This document shows positions 39,301-54,300 of a stretch of DNA of 64,000 bases, in pieces (within the stretch, counting starts at the first letter, position 1; each line of letters starts with the position of its first letter). This DNA is from Apostichopus japonicus. Lineage: Eukaryota > Echinodermata > Holothuroidea > Aspidochirotida > Stichopodidae. Location: positions 8,846,359-8,910,358 of the forward strand of contig NC_092578.1 of NCBI RefSeq assembly GCF_037975245.1. Reading direction: 5' to 3'. Position numbers and translations under genes: made by a program. The notes under the pieces are model-generated. The model did no database searches. It was not told where the DNA came from and saw only the letters and a list, made by a program, of their open reading frames with translations.

Positions 39301-42300
39301 TCTGCCACGTCTCTTGATACCTCGTCACATTGGGGGGGAGGGGGAGGGGGAGGGGGAGGGGAAGGGGGGGTCATGAACACGTACCTCTGGAGAAGGACTC
39401 CCGACATTAACAATCTCTTCTAATAACAAGGCTACTTGGACCAGGTCTTGACTGCTCAGGGAGGTAGCATTTGTAGCATCTGCCACGTCTCTTGATACCT
39501 CTGTCACATTGGGGGGGAGGGGGAGGGGAAGGGGGTCATGAACACGTACCTCTGGAGAAGGACTCCTGACATTAACAATCTCTTCTAATATCAAGGCTAC
39601 TTGGACCAGGTCTTGACTGCTCAGGGAGGTAGCATTTGTAGCATCTGCCACGTCTCTTGATACCTCTGTCACATTGTCCTCAGTGACAGGATTCGAGACC
39701 ACAAACTAGTTGAAAAAGAAAACCATGTGGCTTAGTAAACCAAACCAATGTACGAATAAAATAACAATTCAGCAACGAGGACTAACTGTTTCAATAATCA
39801 TATCCCTCTTGATGTTGCCCATAAGTTTAATAATTATCAGTAGCAAATTTCTCCACAGCACCCTCCTCTCTCCCCACCCCTCCCCCTCCCATTGGAAGTT
39901 AGAACAAGAAGTATGTACCGTGGCTATATCATCCAGAGCATCATTATCATCCATGCCTGCTCCTTCAAAGCAGTTCTTAATAGCAGGAACACCCCAGTAG
40001 CTTGCCGAGACCAGATCTCCTTCACATCGAGCAGTCGCTCTTGCCACGCCAGCTGTGAGAGAGCAAAAACAATAGAAACGAAACAGTCAGATCAAACTTA
40101 AAAGGAGATACAAACCCAACCGTCATCGTTAATATTTAATTCGATGAACATCTTCCCCTAACAGCTAAGAAATAAGAGATATCACAGATTAAAATATTCC
40201 TTCACCCACAAGGAATAAGACACTTTTTTTTCTTTCTTCCAGAGCAATTCTAAATGTGACATCGTCAAACCACAAACGCTTCAGTTTTTTTTTAAAATTT
40301 TATCCATATTCATTTTACACTTACAATCACATACTTCACTTACCGATGAGCTTTAAAAGGCTTTCTACTTAAGTATGGTGTGAACTGCATTCTTTTTGTG
40401 ATCCGAGTCCAAATTGTGAGCCAAAATTTACCCAAAAACTATGATGTACCGCTTTAAAGATATTCAGTGAGAATTATATTACTGTTTTGGCAAATGCCCA
40501 TTGTAATGTGACATTAATAGGTACACGCTAGAGTTCTAGCTCACCGACTGTGGAATAACTGGGACATTTCTCCTGAGATTCTGCAATGGTACCAATGTTG
40601 GTCTGTAGGAAGGTCAAATGACCAGCTGCCGTGTTATTGAATGTTGTGTCCTCGCAGAAGGCTGAAAATAAGGGAACATTATAAACTAATTGATCATAGG
40701 TAGAGGATGACACAAGAGTATCACATTCAGACTATCACTTTCTATCAATAACTTAAAAGAGTCTACAGTACAGACAGGAAACTAAACACTATGGAAGGCC
40801 GGACACTGGAGAAGCTCATTGCCAAACAGTTACCAGGTCACAGTAGAGTCAGGGTGCGTACATTACAGGGAGACAATAAGTGTTATAAGAGCCTACAGTA
40901 TGGACAGAATAGTAAACACTATGGAAGGCCAGACACTGGAGAAGTTCATTGCCAAAACAGTTACCAGGTCACAGTAGAGTCAGGGTTCGTACATTACAGG
41001 GAGACAATAAGTGTTATAAGAGCCTACAGTATGGACAGAATACTAAACACTATGGAAGGCCGGACGCTGGAGAAGTTCATTGCCAAAACAGGTACCAGGT
41101 CACAGTAGAGTCAGGGTTCATACATTACAGGGAGACAATAAGTGTTATAAGAGCCTACAGTATGGACAGAATAGTAAACACTATGGAAGGCTGGACACTG
41201 GAGAAATTCATTGCCAAAACAGTTACCAGGTCACAGTAGAGTCAGGGTGCATACATTACGGGGAGACAATAAGTGTTTAGTAGCCTACAGTACGGACAGG
41301 CAACTAAACACTCTGGAAGGCCTGATGCTGGAGAAGTTCATTGCCAAAACAGTTACCAGGTCACAGTAGAGTCAGGGTGCATACATTACGGGGAGACAAT
41401 AAGTGTTATAGTATTTTACAGTACGGACAGAATACTAAACACTATGGAAGGCCAGACACTGGAGAAGCTCATTGCCGAAACAGGTACCAGGTCACAGAAG
41501 AGTCAGGGTGCGTACATTACAGCGAGACAATAAGTGTTATATTGAGCCTACAGTATGGACAGAATACTAAACACTACGGGCGGCCGGACACTGGAGAAGT
41601 TCATTGCCAAAACAGTTACCAGGTCACAGTAGATTCAGGGTTCGTACATTACAGGGAGACAATAAGTGTTATAGTAGCCTACAGTACAGACAGAATACTA
41701 AACACTATGGGCGGCCGGACACTGGAGAAGTTCATTGCCAAATCAATTACCAGGTCACAGTAAAGTCAGGGTGCATACATTACGGGGAGACAGGTAAGGC
41801 ACCATATACAAAATCAGCTATGCGGAATCCCGCACCCCGTTCCGCCGCGGGTTTAATCCGACCGCGGTAAACTGCCATGAATAGCGCTATTGTTGGTCGG
41901 AAGGCACTGGGTGAACAATGGTCGAGTGCTTTATCCGCCGCGGTCGGACGGTGATCCTTTCATGTTACCTTGCAATCCGTTTTAAATGAAGGAACAAAGG
42001 TTTATCCGACCGCGGCGGGCCTACGTGATCAGGAAGTTGATTTTGAATGACAAGTGAAAAAGTAGGCTTCTCTCCACGTATATCGGAAGCGATGTTTTTA
42101 CGTGCAGTGTAACTACGAAAAAAATATTAATTTTAGGTTTCCACTTCTGCATACATGTGATATTCGATGAGATTGTTTCAGCCTTTACATGTATTGTTGT
42201 TATTATCAGTGCAGTAAAACAAACATTCACTACGGATATCCCGAAAGAGCTTACAATTTTTCAGCCAAATTTCCCCAGCTACTAGCACTTCGATTACGAA

Positions 42301-45300
42301 TGGCAAGTGAAAAAGTTGTGCTGATACAACTCTTTCCCGCATTTACCGGTATTGATAACGATGTTTGTACGGTCATTGGAACTTTCGACAAATTACTAAC
42401 ATTATGTTTTTATTACTGAATAGCCTACATGGTATTTGACATGTTTCGATACAGCCTTTTACATGTTTTGAATATAGCCTTAATGCAGTAAAACAAATAC
42501 TACCATACCGAAATCCTGAAAGTGCTAACAATGTCCAACTACAACATCTAACTTAGAGCCCCATATTGATGACAGGGAACTTGGCATTTAGTCTAACACA
42601 GTGGACGGAGAAAGAGAGGTATATGGAGGGGACATTCAAAGAGATTATCTGAGTTTGTTATGAACTGTTCCCTTGAAAATAAATAAATAGCCAGTGTTGG
42701 AAAACCTTGTTCAATTTCCCGCGAACACACTGCCGATTTCCCGCCGTAATTCCCGCAGCGAACACAACGAGCAGGCGCGAGCATAAAGGCGTGGGGTCCA
42801 GGGGCCCGCCTTAATTCCCCGGTGGGGTCAAGTGGTGGAACCCATTGCGGGGATACAGGGGGCGAACGCCCCCAGAAAATTTTGGTATTTTTGCGAGTCT
42901 GGCGGTAAAAAATTCGCAGCTGAGGAGGCAAAATACTGACTTTTTAAAATTTAAATTTGTTACGAAACTGATGGAAATTTTAAAATGACTAGTTAGAGTA
43001 CGGTAGCTTTACTATGTTATAAAATGAAAAAAGATTTAATCTGTCTTGCAATCTTTGAAAAGTTTAATTTACAAAACTTCCGATATTATGAAACAAACAA
43101 CGTTCGGCAAAGCCCCGTTTCTAGAGTGCCTAACAATGAATAGCTTGCACTATACGTTCATCAATTTACAACTGCAGTGTTTAACCCTACTTAAATACTA
43201 TACGGTAGCTACCGTAGTATTTAGCTATACGGTAAATTCCGAAAATCCGTAAATTCTGTATTTAGCTGTACGGTATGTATCTATACGGTAGCTACATGTG
43301 CTGAATTTTCCCAGGTACCTTGCCAAACAACTGTGAGCTCATCCCCTGTCTAACACCTGTTTGTTAATATTGTTTTGTCCCATTTCCAAGAAACGATTCA
43401 TGGACGAGAATTAAGTAGGTCAGTCAGTAAAGGATCGGTAAAGTTATGCGAATTATTATCTTAGACGTTCAAGAAAAGTAGGTAAAATATCCCCTTAACA
43501 GTAAGGTAAATAAAACACACCTCAAGCCAACTGACTCCTCCGCATGAACAAAACAATATATTCTCCATGATACACGAGGCACAGTCTTTACCATACACGC
43601 ATAGCATGATATCAAGGCCCCTACAGTAGCTATGGCCATCTTTATGAAAGTAAACCTTGTAATCACATGTTTTAGGCCACTTGGCATGATTAACTGAATG
43701 CTTAATATAGTTTCCATGTTCTTGTAGAAAACTTTAAATTCGCAAAATACAATTAGTTGTGTGTTTGTAGTTACGTGAGATCCGTAACCGACAAGAAGGT
43801 TAGGCTATTTGCTATACACTTAACTATGGTAGGATATTATTTTTTCCGTATTTTTGGAAATTCTAGAAAATACTTTTTTTCCTCCCGCTTAACACCAGAT
43901 GTGGTCTTACTGTTCATTCTTCAATGGGTGTGCTAGAGCATTGTTTGCATGATATTAGTTGCATTAAACACAATATGCCAGTTTCGCGTGAATATTTCGA
44001 AAGTTTTTTGCTCGATCTTTCGTAAAATTTGAAAGGTGTACCAACTTACTTTTCGTACACAATTGGTTATTTCTTTACTGATTTTCAGAGTTTTTTTTTC
44101 TATACAGTCAAGTGATTACGTTGTGCATTGAGTATAAAATTATCACGAATGCAACAAAAAATGCGGGGATTTCAAGCAGACAAATGTTTTCTTTGCGGTA
44201 TTACTGAATCAGTTGATGGGAATCCCGCACCTTATAGGGAACACTGAACAGCTGTACTGTTTCGAGGGGGGAGTCAATTTGGCATATTGCCAAATGTTTA
44301 CTATTATACAGTGTGTACATGCTGTAGTGCACGTGTGGTGGATGGGCGTTGTGGTCTCTGTGTTGTGTAAGTGTGTATTACTTGTGTGTATATTTGCGCT
44401 GCATCAGTGCATGTCCAAAACGATATGATTCGATGGAAAATTTTATGTTGGACTCTTATTTTGCTCCACCGTTTGTAGGAAAAAAAGCGTTATTTTTCTG
44501 AGGGTAAATGTCGATCAACTACTTCTGAGGTTACTTGAAACTTAACTGTAAAGATTCCATTGTTAAAATTTGATCATCCGCTCGCAGCCGAGCGCTATCA
44601 TTACTTCCTTGAATGGAGACTAAATACTATTGTTTGCGCGGCCGGACGCGGTCGGCTTAGCAGTGGTGAAGGGCTCTGCTTTGGGTTAATCCTACTGCAG
44701 GAAGACGGGAGCACCGCAGTCGGACGGCAGGGTATTGTTTAGCGTGGAAAACACAGGATTCTGCATAGCTGATTTTGTATATGGTGCCTAAGTGGTGATT
44801 ATGCAACATAGCCAGCCACAGACCTGGTAGCTCGGCCAATAAATTATCTGTAGATATCTGTAGATATTTGACGACAAGCTTTGACAAACTTACATACGCT
44901 CTTGAGTGAAGAAGCACTGCCATCGGGTTGTAATGAACTGAACTCCTCCGACGTTACGTTAGAGGAAAAATAACCTCTGATGTCATCAATGTTGGCGTTC
45001 TGGTACATGTAGAGCAAGACATCCGACTCGACGCTGCCAGGCCTTAGCTCTTGGACTACAAAATCTTCCAGACCGTATTCGTACAAGCCAAGGAACTGAC
45101 CAATGGGAAGGAGAGATGAAATGTATACACAGAGGATGTAAAATTGAAAGCTTAGATTATTCCAAAAGAAAATTTAATTTTTGACTGATGAAAGAGGAAT
45201 ATATTCTAAGCATTGATTCTGGTGGAAATTTGCATTCAATTCCTGCATACTGTTGTAGAGTTAACAGCATTTAAAGTTGACACGTTTCTTGGCCCAAAGA

Positions 45301-48300
45301 GAACTTGAAGCAAACAGGCGTGATTTCGTAGAAGCACACTGAAAAATTCCGCTTATATGATTGTCTTTAAAAAGTTAACATCCAAAATTGGCCACTCTGG
45401 GGAACATCTCATAATGAACACACTATATTCATTGGTATATAGTTGACTTTGGATTCGATGGAGATACTTTTACCAACTAGTAAGAAAAATTACCACATTC
45501 AAATTTCAATACATCTTAGCCCTTTACGATATGCAGGTTAAGTTATATACTCCTTGACAGCCAGTCGATGAAAAATCAGCTAAGAGAGACAGTTCCCGTT
45601 CGACATATTTCGAAATTTGTCATAGAGTAACTGCAACATTATAGAACGAAGGAAAAAGAGAAGTGGCTTAGTGATTCCTTGTCATAAGTCAGATATGAAT
45701 ATGTAAAGGAAACATTGCAGAAAAGTCCAACTGCTATAGGTCCTTACACTCGGGCCAACCTACAAGTGCAGTAAAGTCATCCATACTTTGCAATAGAGTA
45801 ACCATGTGCTCACAAGGGTTGTGTTAACTTTTGACTTCCAAGTGACATTTGAACTCCATCAAAACTACTAGAAGGCTAGAACTTGGCTATAAAGAGGCTT
45901 ATTTAGATGTGCACAGTTTGGCCACTTGTGGCCTTCGACCTAACTGAATATAAAAAAAAAAGAGAGAAAAGTTACTAAGTGGCATCTACCTACCTAGCTT
46001 GAAGTTCATGCAAACTAGGCATGGTGAGTTATCGTGTTTAGATGCCAGGGCATCGTCACATACGCACACACATAACTACACAGTCACGTTATCACCATTC
46101 TACAGGCTGATGTTGCTTCAATATAGCAAGGATGCATAAATAAATCACACACTACAGGGTTGTAAAAAAACTGCTTTATCAGATGTTCATTCATACTTAG
46201 TAAAGATTCCTAAATCCTATTGGTCCGTTCAGGTCAGCTGACCGTGGTTAATCCTGTGAGTAACGCACGGTAAAATTACCGGCGGATGAATACAGTTGTT
46301 ACCATGTTTTGTCGTCTGCTTTGATGAGCTATCGAAATACATCAAAAACACAAAATGGCTAATATAAAGTTTGATTTGAACTTCGATTTGTGCACTTTAG
46401 ACGAGGTAGACACTCAGGAAAACAATGGAAGATTTGCAAACCTGGTTGAGAAAGACTTAGATCGAATTGGAGAAGACTGGAATGAGGAGTACCTTACGTG
46501 TTCAATACAAGGCCTACTATGTTATCGTATGACTGTATACCATACGTATATGTTTGTCCCTAGAATGGTTGCTATGGGAACCAGAAGCTGTAGGGTATTG
46601 ATATGATGAAGTCAACTACACTAGTAATTGTTTGTAGTTCCTTTAAAATTATTCACTATTGTTCAGTATTACTTTATAATTGCACATGTACATTGTTATG
46701 CTGTTTGTTAATCGTTAATTCGACTTACGGGGCATCACTTTAATAAATCTTTGGTTATATGTAACCAAAAATGTTTTGTTTTATGATTTTTCCCCCACAC
46801 AAATGGTAGTGTATGAATGAACGGGGTTACTTAGTAAAGATTCCTAAATCCTATTGGTCCGTTCAGGTCAGCTGACCGTGGTTATAATCCTGTGAGGAAC
46901 GCACGGTAGACCGTTGATTAACCCCTTATTAAAATGAGCTGGCTATTGCCCTTAAAAAGAAACTTACATAGTTGCTGATGTCTGCAGTAATAGCCATGTG
47001 CTCTTTACTACCAGGATCAGACAGAACACTGGTGAGGTTACGATACTGAAATCTCACAGTTGCAAGATATGTCACAACACCTGCATAAAAAGAAAACGAG
47101 AAGTCTGTAACTTAAGAAAATGAACAATAAAAAAGCGGTTAAATTTATCGATTGAAAAGATTGCACTTTAGCTTTGACTACATGCTAATAGCAAGTTTGC
47201 ATTGCATTCTGCATGTTAATTATTAAACCCAACCAGAGAGAGAGTCAATTTGTTTCCTTAAACAATCAAACGGAATCACAAATTGCTGGTCAAAATATCT
47301 TTATTTTGTAGAGAACAAGAGTGGAAGGGATTTACTGAACAGTGGCAGCAGAGTGAGGATGGGAGGGTCTTTACCCCCTCCCCAGGTTTGTTTAAACCTC
47401 GACAAGTACCTCTTTCATAAATTAAGAATTTGCCACTTTTTGTTCATGAAAAGTATCCTTGTGGCTTTACTGAATTTCAAAAAGGGACCTATTTTGTCAA
47501 TTAAACTGTGACCTTCTGTTGCAAAATTTAAGAAAACTGTTTTGTTTAGAGAGTGCTTTGACAAATTAATCAAAAAAACTTGGTATTTAAAAACAAGGGG
47601 CCCTTCTATTCTTATGCATTCATAAATTTGAATTTGTTGAATGTATGAAGGTGTTTCTGTGCTTTGCCTCCTCAAATCAACATCACATCCTCTCCCTCCT
47701 CCCTCATCTTGCCCCTGTATTCATCCTACCTCTGATAAGAACCACCACCGGTTTGCTCACAGCGACTGCTTCGGGATAATTCGACCCGCCTCGAGCGACG
47801 CAGAAGAAGACACCCTGGTCCCTGGCTTCGAAAGATTCAAAACTCAAAATAGTGCCGGAGATGTTAGTGGGGATATCAGAGCTCCACCCTTTCTTGTACC
47901 AATCAATCCTCAGTGCGTGTTGAGCTTCGCACCTCGTGTGGAATGAATCCTCCACATTCCTTACCAGAATCGGCTGTGGATCAAATGTGATTTGGGGTGC
48001 TGGATGAAAAAGGAAAACACAATTGATATCAACATACAAATTTGGAAACTGCCTGTAAAAAAATTTAGAAATATAGGAGACCTTAATATTCATGTGATCA
48101 AGTTTTATCAATCGATTTGATCTACACAGAGACAAAAAAAAGTAATATTACCTGTGCCAATGGTCATAAAAAACTGCTCTCTTGCATGCCCCTCCCCCCC
48201 TGCCCCCAGTCTATATGGGTCATCAAAATAAGCCCTTAATTTTAATATTCTAAAACTTCTGAAAGTTTTTAAAAAGTACTTTGGTGTAGATGTTCTGACT

Positions 48301-51300
48301 TTTACAAGTTATTTTATGGAGTGACCAATTTGGGCACTTTATTATCTCCCCGTATAAAGGAAAGATATATTTTTTATAAGACAGGTGGTAGTAAAATAAA
48401 CAGTTTTAGCTAGCATGTGTGACCATTATCTAATGCCTTGCTTTTGCATATTTGGGATCATTTAGCATATTTATTTTATTGACAATGTTTACGTAAAGCT
48501 GGTTATGATAATAGTTATGTTTAGGTACAAAACCAAAGGATGAATGATTTCCAACATCAAAAATGTACTAATTGTCATAAAACATGTGCTAGCTCAAAAA
48601 CAGATTTTTGTTTGGTACAAATGCAAGTAATTTATAGTAACTTCCACTAGAATTTTTGGTTTTTACTTACCATCTTGGGTGATGCCTGTACATCTTTCCA
48701 GAACGGGTAGAAAGTACCTACTCTCCTCCAAGCCCATCACGTTTTGATCTCGGAAACAACTATCTGTGACCGCCTGCTGCCACTCGTCCAAAACACAGAT
48801 CATTTCTTCTTCTTCGGAGCAGCCATGCAAGATACCGGCTGTGACTCGCAGGGAATCTGTCTCGGTCATCGTGGGAGATAATTTTATGACTCTGAAAATA
48901 ATCATCATATCGCTTGGCACTTCTATAGGAGGTTGAAATTGCAATGCAATTGGTGATCCAAATATGACAAGAATGTTGGTATAAACTTTGCTGTATAGCA
49001 GGCTCCCCAGGCTTCTCTTAGACGGCTGCTGGGAACTTTCAATTACTTTAATATCTACTCGAAAGTCTGCCAGAGGACCGGAGAAATATTCTGGGCGGAT
49101 GCTGGCATTGACCAACAGGCCACCACTGAATATCCTCATCTCGACGGTCTGGTAGTACTGCTCACTTCCTGTCCGTTGCTCAATCGACAGACATTCCAAG
49201 GGATATGTCTGGACACCATCCAGCTTCATGCTACATTCACTACCTACAAAAAGTTAAAATAGTAGAAACTGAATGATAGTCAGGGATGAGCCTGGGGTAA
49301 AAATAAAAATCACAGAACATTGCAAAAAGTGCGGTATAGGCTCCAGTTTGTGTATGCTACAGTGTATTAGGATAAATAGTTTTTGTCCCCGAGGTAGAAA
49401 AGAAATCATGGATATTCCGTGAATTCCCAGAAAAAGCTCATGCCTGGATAGTACTACACTGTTCAATTTATTACTGATAATATGGGTGTAGCCCGAGGGG
49501 GGAGGAAATTTTGCAGGGTCGAAACATACATGGCCCCCTAGAAAATTGCACGCACGTAAAGCTATATACATTGTCAAGACTTGTGTAGTTGTACTACACA
49601 AATGTAGTGCAAATGAAGGAAATCATTGCACCATTTTAGGACCCTTACCGAAACGAATTGCTCCCCTTAGACCCCATCCCCAAGACAGATGGAAGCCACA
49701 TATTGCATCCCTCCCCGTACAATTTGAGATGAACAGAAGGTACAGCAGGGAAAGCAACCACATATACTTCTGGGGGCTTTCCCCGGCAAACATTCGGGGG
49801 TGGGAGGGAATCATTTCTCTAAAGCTCAGTCATAATCAGCATGATTAATTGAAGCCTAAAACCCTTAGGATAAATGTAGCAAGCTATACCTTATACTTCA
49901 AGTAGATCTAAAAACTGCACATCATCTCTAATCCAACTGCAAACACGTTCAAGAAGAGAAAAAGGTTGAAAGTATCATGAAATGAATGAGATGGATAGCC
50001 TCCTCCTCCTTCCTACAAACATGTGACGAAGAGGACAACTAGCAACACCCAGCCCCTACAGAGAAGTTTGGATTTAGAAGCAAGAAGTGCCACCGGAAAA
50101 TGGAGAACCGAAGCCGTTTGAGGACGACATGCTGTGTATTATCGAGAAAATAAGATTCATAAAAGTCAACAACCAATTCCAAGACACAGTCAGAAGAGAC
50201 ATTGACAGGATCAAGCACTCCACCAAACTGCTTATCCCTGCCGAAAAAAACCAGAAGCCTGTGCGAGATAGACATTCAATTACACAAAAAACTCCTCAGG
50301 CAGCAAAAAAAAAACAAAAAAACAAACGACCTCAATGGCACCTCTTGACGGAATCAACGCCGAAGCACAGACCACAGCCGAGAAACTACAGATGGACAAA
50401 CCCATGGAATCCATTGCCGACAAGCAAGCCTTCATCACACTAAAGGATCACAAGGACAACATCGAGAACAACCTCCCATCCAGGCTCATCAACCCCGCAA
50501 AGAGCGAAACGGTACCCGTAAGCAAGGTCTGCCTAGACAGAATCAACAATGCCATAAGAGATGCCCCAAAAGTTAACAAATGGAGAAACACGTCGTCTGT
50601 CATAGAATGGTTCAAGAACATACCAGACAAGGACAAACACACATTCATCAGCTTGACATTGTAGAGTTCTACCCTTCCATATCAAGAAACCTAATGGGAA
50701 AAAGCCAAAGCCATGGCAAGAGAGTACACACACAAATCCGATCAAGAAACCCTAATCATCATGCACTCCAGGAAGTCACTCCTATTTGACAAAGGCATAT
50801 GCCTTGGATGAAGAAAAGAATGACGACCTCTTTGATGTTACTACGGGTAGCTACGATGGGGCCGAGGTATGCAAGCTTGTAGGACTCTAGTCCTAAAGTT
50901 TAAAGTTGAAGGTTTACAGTCTTGTATGAGGCTAATGCCTCCTCACATGACTTTACAACTTAACCCCTGGTCATTGGTAACTTGTCACACCCACACCAAA
51001 GTGTGCACAATTCAATGTCTCTCCTGGGGCACCTCAGTGCACCACATCCACATGTCCCCCGGGGGACTTCCCATAGGGTGCTGCCACAAACCAGCGCTCA
51101 CAACTATATTTACAAGTTACCTCACAAGTCCCAATTTATACGGCTGGGTGAAGAGAGGCAATGGAGATAAAGTGCCTTGCCCAAGGACACAATGCAATGA
51201 TCTGGCCAGTACTCGAACCTGCCATCCTTAGATCACAAGTCCACTGCCTTTAACCACAACGCTCTCAAAGCACTCTTGCAAAGGAATACCAAAAGGAGCA

Positions 51301-54300
51301 CATTAGACCAAACAGGGACAATGGCCGAGCAGTCTTCGGACACAAAAACCAAACATAAGGAAAAGCTTGACCCTAACTATTCAAAGAACTCGAGCTCAGC
51401 ATCACCATCGACTGCAACCTGATGGTTGCTAACATTCTTGACGTCACCGGCCCCATGTACATCCACAGACAATCCAACCACCCTCCCAGCATTAACAGGA
51501 ACCTACCAGCCTCAATAAGCAAACATGTCTCCACCATCTCACACACGAAGAAGTCTTCTAGAAAGCCTCAACAGTTGACGAGGAAGCCCTGAACCAAGAA
51601 GCTTCACTGAGGGGCTATCCTACATCCCAACCAACCAACCAAGCACAACAGTAGCAGGCGGCACAACATCATCTGGTTCAACCACTCTTTCAGCAGCAAC
51701 GTAGCCACAAACATAGGAGGCACATTCCTGAAACTAATGAGCAAACATTTCCCAAAGAAATCAAAACTAATGAACAAGATATTCAACAGAAACACAGTGA
51801 ATGGCAGCTATAGCTGCATGCACAACATCGCCAACATCATCAAAGGACACAACAAACAAATAGCAGCCACTAACATCAAGAGCAAGAAGGAACTGTCAAC
51901 TAAAGGTCCTATGCCACCTAAAAGAAAACAGACAGGCGTAACATCATCTACCAGGCTGAAGTCAAAGAAACCAATAAGTCCAAGGTCTAATCAAATCTCA
52001 TTTCAAGCTGAGATGTGGCAACCACAAGCAGTCCTTCAACCACCGAAAACGCCACGGAACTCTCAAAACATATTTGGAAGCTGAAACAAAACAACACACC
52101 ATTCACCGTCAATTAGTTCATCGCCAATCAAAGCAGTGCAACCTTTGCCTCACCGAAATCAAAGTGTGGCCACAAGAACAAGTTCTACCTACGCAACTTC
52201 AGAAGGGGTGTGCGTTGTCTCACCCTCCCCAGCCCAACCGCAGAAAGCCCCAAAAGGAACAGCAGCCAACGGATAATCCCTCCACCAACCCCCGGAGAGA
52301 CAGAAGGACCACACCGGGATGCCAACGAAGGAGCCAACGCGGACAAAGTAACGGTACACTGTACACTTGTTTGGGACTTATATACTGTACTCTAGGAGTT
52401 CAACATGAAGCTAGCAGTTGTCTGATGATCGGTCAAAGCATAAAACTTACAACTACTAATGAACCCCAGTGGTTCAAGAGGAAGATTAAAGAGAGTCTCC
52501 TAGTAAAAGAAATGTAGCGAGCTACGGGTTGGAGCTATTCTAATCCCTATTTACTTTTTATTGTTGGTTGTTCTATTCATTCCTAGTTTAAAAATTCACT
52601 AAAAAATTTGCCGATTGTTCTAATCATTCCTAGTTTAAAAAAAAAAAAAAAAAAATCACTCATGCTTATCACTATTGTCGTCTTTGGATGTACAGTATAT
52701 TAGCCCTTGTATTTAATTGATCTTGTACAATTGCCTGACGATGGAGTAGTGACCACTCCGAAATATAGCAGTATGTCGTTGTTAAAAATATTCGCTTGTT
52801 TATCTTTTATATTATCAGTATGGACCACTGCTATTTTTATAATAGTATCCAAGCGATATGGTCCTGGCGTCCTACAACAGGTGAGATGCCTGGAAAAGAT
52901 GTCACGTAAGTTGATCAGTGCGAGGGAGATTTTAGCATATCTTGAGTCCTGTCAGATTTTAAACCTGTTACCTAACTTCACCAAATTCAAACCCCATTCT
53001 AAGGAGTATGCCGGAACTCACTCGTACAGGGAGTTCCGTAATCGAATTCTATCCTACGAAATGGCAAAACACAGATCTTCTATCAAGCATCTATCCGGGG
53101 GGATTGCACGGTGGAAGGGTGAATTAAGGAATCAATTGAATTTCATTACCTACGTCAAACTGACTTATGATCTTGGTCGCCTGCTAAAGGGTTACCGGCT
53201 ATCAATTAGTATGAGACACAGCAAAAAACTATCCAGTCTGAACGCTGCGACCAAATCATCACATATTCACACGGAATTGGACTCAAATGACGTCATTATA
53301 AACTTTAGCTCATTTGAGCTTACGTCTGAGGAGAAAGAAGCGTTGAAAATTGGCTTATCCACATCTATTCCGTTCACTCCTAATCTAGTGGATGTGAAAG
53401 TTTCATTCGAAGACTTGCACTGTAATCTTAAAAGACTTGGTGGTTTACGATCCCAAAATTCACTCATTGATGGACTTAAGCCTAGACTGCGTCGTTTCTG
53501 TTTCGCGGCTGCTAGAAGGGATAATATATACTAAGGTACTTTATACTACGGTACTTACTCAACACACTAATATTGACAGTCTTAGAAACAACTCTGTCAT
53601 TAACAGATGCTTGACACGTAATCCTAAAAGCAAAGAAGAGAAAATAGGAATATTAGAGGAGTATCAATTTCAAATGAAAAGAAACAGATTCCCCCAAAAA
53701 TTATACAGCAGCTCTTACTACTAAACAAATTTGAAAATGATGAAGTTTCAGTAATATTGTTATGAGGATCTTCAAAGCTGCGTCTGCGGGAAGCGACGTC
53801 TTAGAAATGTTTGTGTCCGCTTAGAAAACTTGTGTCCCTACAGGGCAGTCCTCCATGAAGCAATAAGCACTTTAAAGCACTATACAGGATCACACCATAC
53901 TTTAATATTTAATGATCCCTGACAACACATTGGGCTTGTGCACAACAGAAGTGTTGTGATAGTCCTATAACGACTATGTGCACTAAAAATCAAATGATGA
54001 AACCTTCGACTATTATACAACAAACAGCAAAATGACTGTCAAAATCAGAAACGGGAAATTTTGCCCTAGACTAGTTACCATAAAGTACCGCCCACATTAA
54101 ATCGACCGTCGCAATGTCTATTGTGATCACGATATTGTTTTCTATCGTGCGACGATATATTACGATCAAACGAGTTACCGTCATATCAAGCATGAACCAT
54201 ATTGAACATGACAGATACATTCACGGTTATGCGTAATACCATGATGTCAACCTGAGTGTGTCAAGATTCATAACTTTCATTCGGCTTTGGTCTTTCATTA

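Noticed and set aside
40791-41870. Plus-strand frames (up to 140 codons) with repeated peptides such as [17 protein letters not shown]
   Set aside because: They are out-of-frame translations of a ~131-bp VNTR in a GPCR intron on the other strand; the same peptide appears in different frames.
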